This document shows, one piece after another, positions 1 through 9,300 of a stretch of 64,000 bases of DNA; the stretch's first letter is position 1, and each line of letters begins with the position of its first letter. The stretch spans positions 1-64,000 of the forward strand of contig DILB01000005.1 of assembly GCA_002424815.1 (NCBI GenBank), in the 5' to 3' direction. The notes beneath the pieces were generated by a model. That model made no database searches. It saw only the letters and a list, made by a program, of their open reading frames with translations, and was not told the DNA's origin. The translations under genes were made by a program, and so were the position numbers. Source of the DNA: Caryophanales bacterium UBA5603 (GTDB lineage Bacteria > Bacillota_I > Bacilli_A > Izemoplasmatales > Hujiaoplasmataceae).

Positions 1-1
1 T

Positions 2-904
2 ACGTCATTTTTATGCAAATATTGTGACTATTATGTTGCGAATCCCCCGAGAGTGGATCAAAGTGATACCTGTGCACCGGCTTTAATAACTTATCAAATG
101 CAGAAAAAAACGCAAAATCCTGATTATCAGGCTTTAACTAATCGGGTATTATATTACCTTAAAAACGAACCGCGATTAATTGAAGACTCTGTCAATCATT
201 TAGGTAATAGTCTAGAAGGTAAATTTTATCCGAAATCGATTTGGGTCGACAGCTTAATGATGTTTTCTGTTTTTCCTTCACTTTATGCGAAAGAACAAAA
301 AGATCCTGAAATGATGGAAATTGCCGCAAGACAACCTCGAATTATGGCTAAATATATGATGGATCCAATCGATCATCTTTGGTATCACTGTTACTGGGTG
401 CATCATCATACCCATTATCCGAAAAAAAAGATATTTTGGGGAAGAGGGAATGGTTGGGTGATTGCTTCTTTGCCAATGATTTTAGAAAATATTGGCGATC
501 ATTCTGAAAAAGATAAAATCATTGATATTTTGCAACTGACGTCAAAAGCCTTATTGAAATATCAAAGAGAAGATGGAACGTTTGAAACCGTCATTAATCG
601 GGTGGGTAAAACATACCGTGAACTATCTTTTACGGCATTAGTGGCTGCGGGTTGGTTTCATAGTATTCGAATGGGTATTTTAAAGGCTGAAGATTATCTC
701 ATACCTGCAAAAAAAGCTTATCAAGCGGTCATTGATGCTCTCGAAGTTGTCGATGGTAAAATTTATATGCCTGAAATCAGCGGTCCCACAATCCCATTAC
801 CGATTTTTCCATATTTAGGATATAAGTATCTACCCAAGGGTAAAAATTGGTCTTACGGGTTAGCGGCGCTAATATTTGCGGCTGTTCAAGAAGCTTCTTT
901 ATAG
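2..904 (+). CDS. GH105-type unsaturated glycuronyl hydrolase, 5' end missing
   Basis: The reading frame is open from base 2 to the stop at 902-904 (300 codons visible). A GTG at 53 could be called as a start but lies inside continuous coding sequence with no ribosome binding site, so the gene most likely begins before the window. The fragment has the alpha/alpha-barrel signatures of the GH88/GH105 group: WVDSLMMF, WGRGNGW followed by a hydrophobic helix, and REL-SFTALVAAGW near the C-terminus. Family members remove unsaturated uronic acid residues from lyase-generated pectin or rhamnogalacturonan disaccharides in the cytoplasm. About 60-80 residues seem to be missing compared with a usual 360-380 residue protein. 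The exact substrate cannot be read from this fragment. A terminator follows at 940. Confidence 0.75.
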   Translation, partial: TSFLCKYCDYYVANPPRVDQSDTCAPALITYQMQKKTQNPDYQALTNRVLYYLKNEPRLIEDSVNHLGNSLEGKFYPKSIWVDSLMMFSVFPSLYAKEQKDPEMMEIAARQPRIMAKYMMDPIDHLWYHCYWVHHHTHYPKKKIFWGRGNGWVIASLPMILENIGDHSEKDKIIDILQLTSKALLKYQREDGTFETVINRVGKTYRELSFTALVAAGWFHSIRMGILKAEDYLIPAKKAYQAVIDALEVVDGKIYMPEISGPTIPLPIFPYLGYKYLPKGKNWSYGLAALIFAAVQEASL

Positions 905-939
905 TTTGTTTCTAATAATCTTATTTAAAACACCAACTT

Positions 940-966
940 GGTCGATTTTATTCAATCGACCTTTTT
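940..966 (+). terminator. Rho-independent terminator after the GH105 gene
   Basis: Perfect 8-bp stem GGTCGATT/AATCGACC with a 6-nt loop, followed by five T. Confidence 0.85.
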
Positions 967-1034
967 CATTAAAAAACATCGATCTAAAAACTCAAAGTCG
1001 ATGATATCACTTGCGTGCATCGCGTGAATGAATA

Positions 1035-1043
1035 TGATATAAT
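1035..1043 (+). promoter_or_regulatory. Extended -10 promoter for the MFS gene
   Basis: TGATATAAT: a perfect TATAAT preceded by TGn. No convincing -35 box lies at 16-18 nt, so it would work as an extended -10 promoter. Confidence 0.6.
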
Positions 1044-1088
1044 GATACTCGTGATTACCTGACCATCAACGAGAAAAAGGAGATATGG

Positions 1089-2306
1089 ATGAACCAAAGA
1101 AAAACGATTTTATTGATTATTATCTTTTTTTTCGTCCAAGGCATTATTCATAACCTCGGCCATCCGGTGACACCGGCATTTGTCAGGCAACTTGGAATCG
1201 CTGATTACATGTTTGGGATATTTTTCGCAACCATGAGTTTTGGGATGATGATGGGTGGACCAGTATGGGGAATTCTCAGTGATTATGGACATCGAAAACT
1301 TTATATCATCCTGGGATTATTATTATACAGTGTCGGCCAATTCGGTTTTGGATTTGGTGGAAATGCCCCATGGATGGTACTTTTCCGGTTCATTAGCGGT
1401 GTGGGTGTTTCAAGTTCATTTACATTAATGACCAGTCAAGTCATTGAATTATCTGACACGAAAAAACGCGCAAAAAACCTAGCTTACATTGGAGCGGCTG
1501 TTACTTTAGGTGCAGCTCTTGGTTACGGATTAGGTGGATTCCTCTCAACAAACACTTTCGCAATCACTTGGTTAAATACAAACGATTATCGAATCATATT
1601 TTTAATTCAAGCTTTATTAAACACATTCTATGCTTTGAGTATTTTCATTTTCCTAAAAGACTCGCGAGTGCTTCAAAGCACTGCTAAAAAATCTTTTTTT
1701 GGAGATTTAAAATCTGTAACCAAACTCGAGCCTAAGTTATTGATTTTTCTGTTATCTTTGACATTTATTAATATTGGTAGTGTCAATCTCAGTAAATACA
1801 TTGATGTTTATTTCAACGAACTTGGATACAATCCGCAACAACTTGGAAATTTTGTCATGGTAACTGGTCTTGTATCGTTGTTCGCAAGCATTTTTTTAGT
1901 TCCAATCGTTGCTAAATTCATTAAACAATTAGCTATCATTGCAGCTCTTCAAATCCTGAGTGCCATCATCGTTTTTTATGTTTTTCGATCAAATACTTTT
2001 TTGCTAGTCATCTACACCATATATATGATTTATATTGTTTTAAGAACACTCTACCAACCCCTCGAGCAAAACTACATCTCTTTGCATGCTAAAGAGGGAA
2101 AACTGGGAAGCATCATGGGCATTCGGCAATCCTTTGTTTCTATCGGAATGGTCATCGGACCGATTGTCGGGGGCTTTTTATATGAATGGAACCCATTAAA
2201 GTTATTTGATTTTAGTGCCATTGCTTTTTTGATTGGTGCGTTATTGCTGGGAATTATTCGTTTGATTGATTTAAAAAATATTAAATTAAAAGCGATTGAT
2301 TCATAA
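1089..2306 (+). CDS. Major facilitator superfamily transporter
   Basis: A 405-residue integral membrane protein with about 12 hydrophobic segments. The loop after the second helix (WGILSDYGHRK) matches the MFS signature G-x-L-a-D-r-x-G-r-[K/R], and a glycine-rich fifth helix (GAAVTLGAALGYGLGG) resembles the antiporter motif of drug exporters. This points to a proton-coupled exporter of drug/H+ antiporter type in the cytoplasmic membrane. The substrate is unknown. The ATG at 1089 has AAAAAGGAG just upstream; another ATG at 1085 is out of frame. The EIIC-like gene follows after 69 bp with no terminator, so the two may be cotranscribed. Confidence 0.8.
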   Translation: MNQRKTILLIIIFFFVQGIIHNLGHPVTPAFVRQLGIADYMFGIFFATMSFGMMMGGPVWGILSDYGHRKLYIILGLLLYSVGQFGFGFGGNAPWMVLFRFISGVGVSSSFTLMTSQVIELSDTKKRAKNLAYIGAAVTLGAALGYGLGGFLSTNTFAITWLNTNDYRIIFLIQALLNTFYALSIFIFLKDSRVLQSTAKKSFFGDLKSVTKLEPKLLIFLLSLTFINIGSVNLSKYIDVYFNELGYNPQQLGNFVMVTGLVSLFASIFLVPIVAKFIKQLAIIAALQILSAIIVFYVFRSNTFLLVIYTIYMIYIVLRTLYQPLEQNYISLHAKEGKLGSIMGIRQSFVSIGMVIGPIVGGFLYEWNPLKLFDFSAIAFLIGALLLGIIRLIDLKNIKLKAIDS

Positions 2307-2375
2307 TTTAAAAGACAATATTCTATTGAATGATTGTAATTTGGATTGAAGACTTCCTGATGGAAAGAGAGCGGT

Positions 2376-3395
2376 ATGAATACTAAAACAAAAAATACGA
2401 AAATTTTAAATTATTTCGTTAAAACATTAAATGGAATGGCCTATGGCCTTTTTTCTACATTGATTATTGGCGTTATCATTCGACAACTGGGTATATTAAC
2501 AGATTTTCAACCCTTAATTAATCTTGCGAATGCCTTAATTGAATTGATGGGTGTTGGCATTGGCATTGGCGTAGCTTATAGTTTGGACCGCAGTGGGCTT
2601 AAATTAATCGCTGGTGCCATCGCTGGTGGCATTGCAACAAAAATAGCGACGCCAGATCCGGTTGTCGCTTACTTAACTGCTATTCTAGCTATTGAAACTG
2701 TTGGATGGATATTAAAACGCAAAACACCGCTTGATATTATTTTAATTCCTTTATTAAGCGCCATGATCTCATTAATAATTGTCATGATTATCGGCGAGCC
2801 CGTTGCAACTTTCATGGCTTATATCGGCGTAGTAATTACCGCTGCGACCACGGTTCAACCCTTCTTAATGGGAATCATCATTGCTCTAGTCATGGGGATG
2901 CTTTTGACGGCACCCATTTCAAGTGCTGCCATCGCAATATCGATTGGATTATCAGGTATTGCCGGAGGCGCTGCGGTCGTAGGCGGCGCTGTACAAATGA
3001 TTGGTTTTGCCGTCATGTCAAGAAAAGATAATAATTTCGGAACGGTACTTTCTATTGCATTTGGAACGTCGATGCTTCAATTTAAGAATATATTGCGAAA
3101 ACCGATTCTTTGGGTTCCAACATTGATCGTATCAGCCATCTTAGGACCAGTTTCGACACTCTTATTTAAAATGGAAACAAATTATTCTGGAAGTGGGATG
3201 GGAACGAGTGGACTCGTCGGTCAAATCGCAACCATTGATGCGATGGGGGCTAATTTGAGAGTATGGTTAATGATTTTGGCATTACATATTTTGTTACCGA
3301 TTATTCTTGTTTGGATTATTGATAAGATTTTCCGAGTTAAAGGATGGATTAAATTAGGAGATCTTTCCTTAAGCGAACAAAAAAATCCGTCATAA
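2376..3395 (+). CDS. Orphan PTS EIIC-like membrane protein
   Basis: A 339-residue, very hydrophobic protein with about ten predicted membrane segments and many Gly/Ala-rich helices. The layout fits the PTS_EIIC_2 type family of membrane proteins related to phosphotransferase EIIC components. The typical N-terminus (residues about 12-35, a helix with GLFSTLIIG) and C-terminal GSGMGTSGLVGQ loop are visible. No EIIA, EIIB, HPr or sugar-metabolism gene lies next to it, so phosphotransfer activity cannot be assumed; related orphan proteins may be transporters or regulators. It follows the MFS gene by 69 bp and ends at a strong bidirectional terminator. The family call is from overall pattern, with moderate certainty. 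Confidence 0.6.
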   Translation: MNTKTKNTKILNYFVKTLNGMAYGLFSTLIIGVIIRQLGILTDFQPLINLANALIELMGVGIGIGVAYSLDRSGLKLIAGAIAGGIATKIATPDPVVAYLTAILAIETVGWILKRKTPLDIILIPLLSAMISLIIVMIIGEPVATFMAYIGVVITAATTVQPFLMGIIIALVMGMLLTAPISSAAIAISIGLSGIAGGAAVVGGAVQMIGFAVMSRKDNNFGTVLSIAFGTSMLQFKNILRKPILWVPTLIVSAILGPVSTLLFKMETNYSGSGMGTSGLVGQIATIDAMGANLRVWLMILALHILLPIILVWIIDKIFRVKGWIKLGDLSLSEQKNPS

Positions 3396-3399
3396 CTAT

Positions 3400-3430
3400 A
3401 AAAAAAATCCGGAATTTTCCGGATTTGTTT
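3400..3430. terminator. Bidirectional terminator between the EIIC-like and DUF2892 genes
   Basis: A 10-bp stem AAATCCGGAA/TTCCGGATTT with an A-tract to the left and a T-tract to the right. It can serve both convergent genes. Confidence 0.9.
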
Positions 3431-3625
3431 TTATTTATTGTCTATCTTGCATGTATTAATGCCAAATAACTTGTATAGTCCACATCTGCCGAGTGCAGCT
3501 GTTCCAATGGATATGACTGCTGGAATCAATAGCCACCAGAAAGGAATTAAAACAGCTAATACAATCAGGATTGCACCTAACAAGTAACGAATAATTTGGT
3601 CGACACGACCGACATTTTTTTCCAT
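3431..3625 (-). CDS. Small DUF2892 (YgaP-type) membrane protein
   Basis: A 64-residue protein starting MEKNVGRVDQIIRYLLG, then two adjacent transmembrane helices and a GRCGLYKLFGINTC segment with two cysteines. This is the full layout of the DUF2892 family (N-x-G-x-x-D-x-x-x-R start, two helices, C-x-x-Y-x-x-x-G-x-x-T-C). In some proteins this module is fused to rhodanese; here it stands alone. Function unknown. A ribosome binding site (AGAGGTG on the minus strand) precedes the ATG, and a TATAAT-like box lies at about 3640-3650 on the minus strand. Confidence 0.85.
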   Translation of the reverse strand: MEKNVGRVDQIIRYLLGAILIVLAVLIPFWWLLIPAVISIGTAALGRCGLYKLFGINTCKIDNK

Positions 3626-3768
3626 ATGAACACCTCTTTACCTACATTATACTCAGTCATGAATGATAATACCATTGATTTGCTTTTTCATTGTTATTTT
3701 TTATTGTAATCTTATGTTTCTAATCGATGATTTTAATCTTCTTTTTATTGTTAAAACCATTGAATCAG

Positions 3769-3797
3769 TTGAATTTTTATAGGTTTTAGCATAAAAT
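3769..3797 (+). promoter_or_regulatory. Promoter of the first MATE gene
   Basis: TTGAAT (3769-3774), 17 nt, TAAAAT (3792-3797). Transcription would start near 3804, giving a leader of about 110 nt. Confidence 0.55.
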
Positions 3798-3807
3798 ATG
3801 ATTGATT

Positions 3808-3869
3808 AATATCTTTGATAGATATTACTAGAATCACTTTAAAACATCAGTCGAGTTTCTCGACTTTTT
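3808..3869 (+). promoter_or_regulatory. Possible transcription attenuator in the MATE leader
   Basis: Within the leader lie a small hairpin AATATC/GATATT (3808-3826) and then a perfect 7-bp stem AGTCGAG/CTCGACT (3849-3865) followed by TTTTT. It has the form of an intrinsic terminator but sits between a promoter and the start codon, and no + strand gene upstream needs it. It may be an attenuator or a leftover terminator. The sensing element, if any, was not recognised. Confidence 0.4.
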
Positions 3870-3915
3870 CAATGCCTTATACACAACGATCGTTCTAAGA
3901 CTAGAAAGGAATATC

Positions 3916-5316
3916 ATGGTTAATAACGCGGCGTTATCTATTCGAGAAAATAAACGCAGAGAGCTTATCCTTCATGGAAATTTATGGAAAACGGTCTTAT
4001 GGATTACAACCCCATTAGCCATTTATGCGCTGTTTAATTATTTGTATGGATTTATCGATTTCCTTCTTGTTTCCTTAATCAGTTCTGATGATGTCGCTGC
4101 CATTTTTTTTGTTGATGATATTAAAGGCGCTATTTCTGCTATTGGTGGCGGTATTGCCATTGGTGGTGCAGTTTTCGTTGCCAGAAATTATGGTGCTGGA
4201 GACTTTGACTCAGCTCGCAAATATGCGGCACAAACACTTATTATGGCTACCATTGTCAGCGGAATTTTCGCTGCCATTATGATGATTTTTGCTGTTCCTA
4301 TTTTAAAACTACTCAACGCACCGCAAGCGATTATCGATATTGGACTTGGGTATTATCTTGTTCAAATGTTCGTTACGATAATAATCGCAGTTAACAGTGT
4401 ATATATGGGTATTGAACGTTCAAAAGGAAATACAACCATGGTTATGCTGATGAATGTGGTTGCGATTGTCATTAAACTGATTTTTTCATTGCTTTTTATT
4501 CTTGTTTTTAATAAAGGAACAATATATGTAGCTATAGCAACGTTAATTGCTCAAGCTTTTCTAATGATTCTTGGCATGATTATTCTTTTTAGTCCCAAAA
4601 ATTCAATCGCAATTAGAGGTATCGATCTTTCAATCGATTTGAAGATGATGAAATCGATTATGTGGGTCGCTTTGCCTGTCATCGGGGGGAAATTTTTGTT
4701 TAGCCTTGGCAGAGTGATTGTGAACGGTATCGCAGCCGTTTATGGAACCCTTGCCATTGCGGCCTTTGGTTTGGCATCAAAACTTGTCGGAAGTGCAGGT
4801 GCTGTGGCAGTTATCTTTGAAGAGTCCGTTGCTTCAATATCGAGTCAAAATATTGGCGCAGGAAATTTAAAACGGGCTTTTAAAACTTATGGTGTTGCTA
4901 ATATTCTGTCAGTATTGATTGGATTTATCGGGATGGGAATCATTGTATTATCGGTGGATAAGATGATTCCATGGTTTACATCAAACAGTTCTCCAGAGTT
5001 TGCGGCATTAATTAAGAGTATCTTTAATTTTGAAAAATTTTCTATTGTTACAGGCGCAACTGCAGGCATTGTCGCAGGCGTTTTTATTGGTTTTAAAATA
5101 ACAAAAGTGACATTGATTTTAAATGTTATTCGAATTTATGTTTTCAGAATTCCGGCTTTGTTGTTGTTATTACATTTTGGTGTTGGTCCGATTGCACTTG
5201 GGTATGTTATGTTTATTTCAAATACAGGGACCGCAATCGTTGCTTTATTTTTAATATTTATGTTTTATCGCCGCGTAAGAAATTTTGGTTATCTCGATAT
5301 GCGGTTGATGGATTAA
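3916..5316 (+). CDS. MATE family efflux transporter
   Basis: A 466-residue protein with about 12 membrane helices in two similar halves, as in the multidrug and toxic compound extrusion (MATE/MOP) superfamily. The first helix region (WKTVLWITTPLAIYALFNYLYGFIDFLLV) and a matching motif in the second half (MKSIMWVALPVIGGKFLF) are typical. It would export organic cations or metabolites by H+ or Na+ antiport in the cytoplasmic membrane. AGAAAGGAATATC provides the ribosome binding site. The nitroreductase gene follows after 25 bp with no terminator, so they probably form one unit. Substrate unknown. Confidence 0.85.
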   Translation: MVNNAALSIRENKRRELILHGNLWKTVLWITTPLAIYALFNYLYGFIDFLLVSLISSDDVAAIFFVDDIKGAISAIGGGIAIGGAVFVARNYGAGDFDSARKYAAQTLIMATIVSGIFAAIMMIFAVPILKLLNAPQAIIDIGLGYYLVQMFVTIIIAVNSVYMGIERSKGNTTMVMLMNVVAIVIKLIFSLLFILVFNKGTIYVAIATLIAQAFLMILGMIILFSPKNSIAIRGIDLSIDLKMMKSIMWVALPVIGGKFLFSLGRVIVNGIAAVYGTLAIAAFGLASKLVGSAGAVAVIFEESVASISSQNIGAGNLKRAFKTYGVANILSVLIGFIGMGIIVLSVDKMIPWFTSNSSPEFAALIKSIFNFEKFSIVTGATAGIVAGVFIGFKITKVTLILNVIRIYVFRIPALLLLLHFGVGPIALGYVMFISNTGTAIVALFLIFMFYRRVRNFGYLDMRLMD

Positions 5317-5341
5317 ATCTAAATACTTAGGAGATATGCTT

Positions 5342-6181
5342 ATGATTGAAGCTATGAGAATGCGAAAATCCATTCGTACTTTTAAAAAAACGAGTTTGAC
5401 AGTTGATGACATTTCAATCATCACATCAATCTTAAAGAAGACGGAATCTTGCAAAGGACCTTTTGGAAATTCTGCTCAATTTTTCATCTATATCAATGAC
5501 CCTCTCAAAGGGGGAGAATCAAAAAAAATAGGGACTTATGGGTTTGTAAAAAATGCGCCCGCCTTTATTGGCGGAAGGATTCAAAATTCGTTTGAAGCTA
5601 TGATTGATTTTGGCTTTTTATTTGAAAAAATAATTTTGGAATTGACGAAGAAGGGTTATGGTACGGTTTGGTTAGGGGGATCATTTCATCGAGAAGATTT
5701 TGTTCAATTTATCAAAAATGATGAAATCATTCCTTGTATTTCTCCGGTTGGCTATGCAGCCGAAAAGTCAACAATCATGGATCATATGATTCGTGCAGCA
5801 ACCAAAGCCAACCACCGCAAACCTTTTGTAACTTTGTTTTTTGAAAACACTTTTGATTGTCCTATTTCAGAGAATTTATCTGTGAAAAATTCCATCGATA
5901 TTCTTCTAAATTTGGTGCGATTAGCTCCATCTGCCTCTAATCATCAACCTTGGCGAATCCTTGTAAGAGAAAATGAATTTGCTTTTTTTCTTAAAAGAAC
6001 TCCAAATTATGCGACGTCATTATCTTATGATATTCAAGGCGTCGATATGGGAATTGCTATTTGCCATTTCATGTTAGCTCTTGATGAAAATAAGATGAAT
6101 TATTCAATATTGAAAAGCGAATTAAATAACAATTTTCAGGATGATTTAATCTATATTTTATCCTTTAGTTTAGATAAATAA
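5342..6181 (+). CDS. Nitroreductase-like flavoprotein (TM1586 type)
   Basis: A 279-residue protein with the split layout of the TM1586-type nitroreductase family: an N-terminal half beginning MIEAMRMRKSIRTF (FMN phosphate-binding Arg-x-Ser-x-Arg) and a second half with LAPSASNHQPWRILV, the classic nitroreductase A-P-S-x-x-N-x-Q-P-W motif. It would bind FMN and reduce nitro or quinone-like compounds with NAD(P)H in the cytoplasm. The ATG at 5336 is only 2 nt from the GGAG; the in-frame ATG at 5342 has 8 nt spacing and is preferred. It lies directly behind the MATE exporter, so the pair could detoxify and export the same kind of compound; that link is inference. Confidence 0.75.
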   Translation: MIEAMRMRKSIRTFKKTSLTVDDISIITSILKKTESCKGPFGNSAQFFIYINDPLKGGESKKIGTYGFVKNAPAFIGGRIQNSFEAMIDFGFLFEKIILELTKKGYGTVWLGGSFHREDFVQFIKNDEIIPCISPVGYAAEKSTIMDHMIRAATKANHRKPFVTLFFENTFDCPISENLSVKNSIDILLNLVRLAPSASNHQPWRILVRENEFAFFLKRTPNYATSLSYDIQGVDMGIAICHFMLALDENKMNYSILKSELNNNFQDDLIYILSFSLDK

Positions 6182-6286
6182 TTCTACCAAAACAGTCATT
6201 AAATGTACTTCAAATAACAATATTTATTTTTTAACTAAATGACTTTATCATCTTTCTAATTTTATTATACATCACAAAAATATTGA

Positions 6287-6315
6287 TTTACATCTTTGAC
6301 ATATTCTAGTATAAT
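6287..6315 (+). promoter_or_regulatory. Promoter of the PAS-GGDEF-HD-GYP gene
   Basis: TTTACA (6287-6292), exactly 17 nt, TATAAT (6310-6315). A TTGACA at 6296 is too close to this -10 to be used with it. Confidence 0.7.
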
Positions 6316-6372
6316 ATCTATCAGTATTAAGGTTATCTTTAATATATGAATATATTAAAAGGAGATCCTTCA

Positions 6373-9300
6373 TTGACACAGTTAAAACAAGATTTTTATG
6401 AGAATAATGGGTCTTTTTTTTATGATTTATTTCATAATAACAAAGATATAATGTTGCTAATTAATCCTTCTAGCCTTGACATCATTGAAGCAAACAAAGC
6501 GGCTTGTCATTTTTATGGCTATACCCATGAAGAATTAATTAAAATGAAAATTAATCAGATTAATATTCTTTCTTCTGAACAAATCAACAATGAACTTCGA
6601 TTAGCTAAAGAACAAAATCGCAATCGTTTCTATTTTAAACATCGATTAGCGAATGGAGAAATTCGTCATGTTGAAGTAACATCGAATCCGGTTAGTATTG
6701 GATCGATGGTTTTTTTGCATTCTGTGGTTCACGACATTACAGCTGATTTATTTTACACTGATCTTGACCCTAAAACTAAAATGCGAATGGATGCCTTAGT
6801 TGCAGAAAAAACATATGCTCTTGAACAGGAAAATCGATTCATCGAATCGCTTTTTGAAAGCATTCCCGGCTTATTATATGTCTATGATGAACAAGAAAAA
6901 ATTGTTCTTTGGAACAAGCTTCATGAGAAAATGACTGGGTATTCCGCTGATGAAATGGCTAAAATGACTTTACATGATTGGTTTGATGAAGGCGATTACC
7001 AGCGAATTCAAGAAACTATCAAACAAGTCTTTTCTCAAGGATTTGGTGAAATTGAAGCCCATTTACTTTTAAAAAATGGCGATAAGATGCTTGCCAAGGT
7101 AAACGGAGTTCCACTCAAGATGAATGGACATACCTATTTGACTGGTGTAGGACTAGATATTACCAAACAAAAACAAGATGAGAATGATTTGAAGAAAAGT
7201 AAGGAATTGTTCGAAATATTCTTTGAACAATCGTTAAGCGGCTTTTTTTATATGATGCTAGACGAACCCATTATTTGGGATGATTCCACAGATAAAGAAG
7301 CCGTTTTAGATTATGTCTTTGAACATCAACGGATGGCCAAATTCAACCAAGCACTCCTTAATCAATATGGTGTTCAAGCTGCGGAGTATATAAATTTAAC
7401 GCCTAATCAACTATTCAAACACGACCTTTCGCAAGGACGAGATGCCTGGCGTAAAATGTTTGACAATGGGCATATTCATATGGTGACTGAAGAGCGTCAT
7501 AATGATGGTAGAGTCATTTGGATCGAAGGTGACTATATTTGCATATACGACGAACAAAAGCGAATCATTGGTCATTTTGGTAATCAACAAGATATCACAG
7601 ACCGAATTGTATCTGAAAAAAAACTGGAACACTCCTATGAATTGATGCGTTATATCATTGAACATAACAATGGTGGTATTGCGGTCCATGATAAAAATTT
7701 GAATTATATTTTTGTGAGTCAACAGTATTTAAAACAATATGGCTTGGAAAATCGAAACATTATCGGTATGAATCATTATAATGTGTTCCCTGATTTGCCT
7801 CTTAAGTGGCGGATAGTCCATGATAAAGCCCTCAAAGGCATTGTATCCAGTGCCGATGATGATCCTTATTTCCATGATGATGGCTCCGTCGATTGGACGA
7901 GATGGGAATGTCGTCCATGGCATTTATCTGATGGATCTATCGGAGGCATCATTGTCTATACTGAAGTCATCAATGATCGGAAAAATCTCGAACTTGCCTT
8001 AATTAGAGAAAAAGAACTACTAGAAACAACCTTAATCTCTGTGGGCGATGGTGTTATTTCTTGTGATGAAAGCGGAATAATATTGCTTATGAATAGTGCC
8101 GCCGAACTTTTGACCGGATGGAAACGGAGTGATGCAATCGGTAAAATCGTTGATGAAGTCTTTAATGTCTCTCAACCCTGTGAAAATCAGTCCTTTAAAA
8201 CCATGTTTGATAAAGTGCTTTTTACCGATCAATTATATGAATTTAGTGAATGTGCGCATCTGACATCTTCCCAAGGCACAACCATTCCCATCGAGGGTAA
8301 TATCTCGCCGATTATTGGTAAAAATGCGGATCGATTAGGTGTCGTTTTAGTATTTCGTGATGTCACCTTAATTAAACAAAGACAAGCAGAAATCGAATAT
8401 GCCAGCTATCATGATCCTTTGACGGGAATTTATAATTATCGTTATTACGAAAAACAAATTAAACTTTTAAAAACCGAAGAGAACCTGCCAATCTCAATTA
8501 TCATGGGCGACATCAATGGTTTAAAATTAATTAATGACTCTTTAGGGCACGCAGTTGGCGATGAGTTATTAATCAGAGCGGCCCAAGTCATCAAGTCGAC
8601 TTGTCGTCCGAGTGACGTTGTTGTTCGCATTGGCGGCGATGAGTTTGTTATCTTGTTGCCAAAAACGGAAACACATGAAGTCGAAAAAATCGTAAAAGAT
8701 ATAAAAGAAGCTATCAAACAAGAAACCATTGAGTCCATTTCTTTATCCATCTCTCTTGGATACGAAACAATCACCTCCGTCGATGAGGATGCTCAATTGA
8801 CGCTGACACGAGCTGAAAATCATATGTACCGTCATAAAATTTCCGAAAATTTGAGTCCAAGAAGCAAAACCATTGATATCATCATGAATTCGCTTTTTGA
8901 GAAAAATCCTCGTGAAATGGCGCACTCACAAAGAGTGAGTGACTTGAGCGTTGCTTTAGCAACTGCTTTAGGCTGGTCTGAGGATAAAATTAACGAACTT
9001 AGAACGAGTGCATTGATGCATGATATCGGTAAAATCGGCATTGCCGAATCAATCCTGAATAAACCTGGGAAATTAAATGATGAAGAATGGAAAACCATTA
9101 TGAGTCATCCCGAAATCGGGTTTCGAATTCTCAATACCTGCAATGAGTTTTCTGAAATTGCGCGTTATGTATTAGAACATCATGAGAAGTGGAATGGTTC
9201 GGGATATCCTCGAGGACTCAAAGGTGAAGCGATTTCGATTCAAGGTCGAATTCTAGCTATTGCGGATGCTTTTGATGCCATCACCTCTGTTCGTACTTAC

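Noticed and set aside
6182..6286. Possible terminator after the nitroreductase gene (AGTCATT ... AATGACT)
   Set aside because: The arms are about 40 nt apart with a weak AT-rich loop and no clean T-tract directly after the stem.
6296..6301. TTGACA as -35 box of the multi-PAS gene
   Set aside because: It is only 8 nt from the TATAAT; TTTACA at 6287 has the correct 17-nt spacing.
8445..8774. Antisense open reading frames inside the GGDEF/HD-GYP gene and similar shadows elsewhere
   Set aside because: They lie opposite strongly conserved domains, lack ribosome binding sites and show no protein features of their own.
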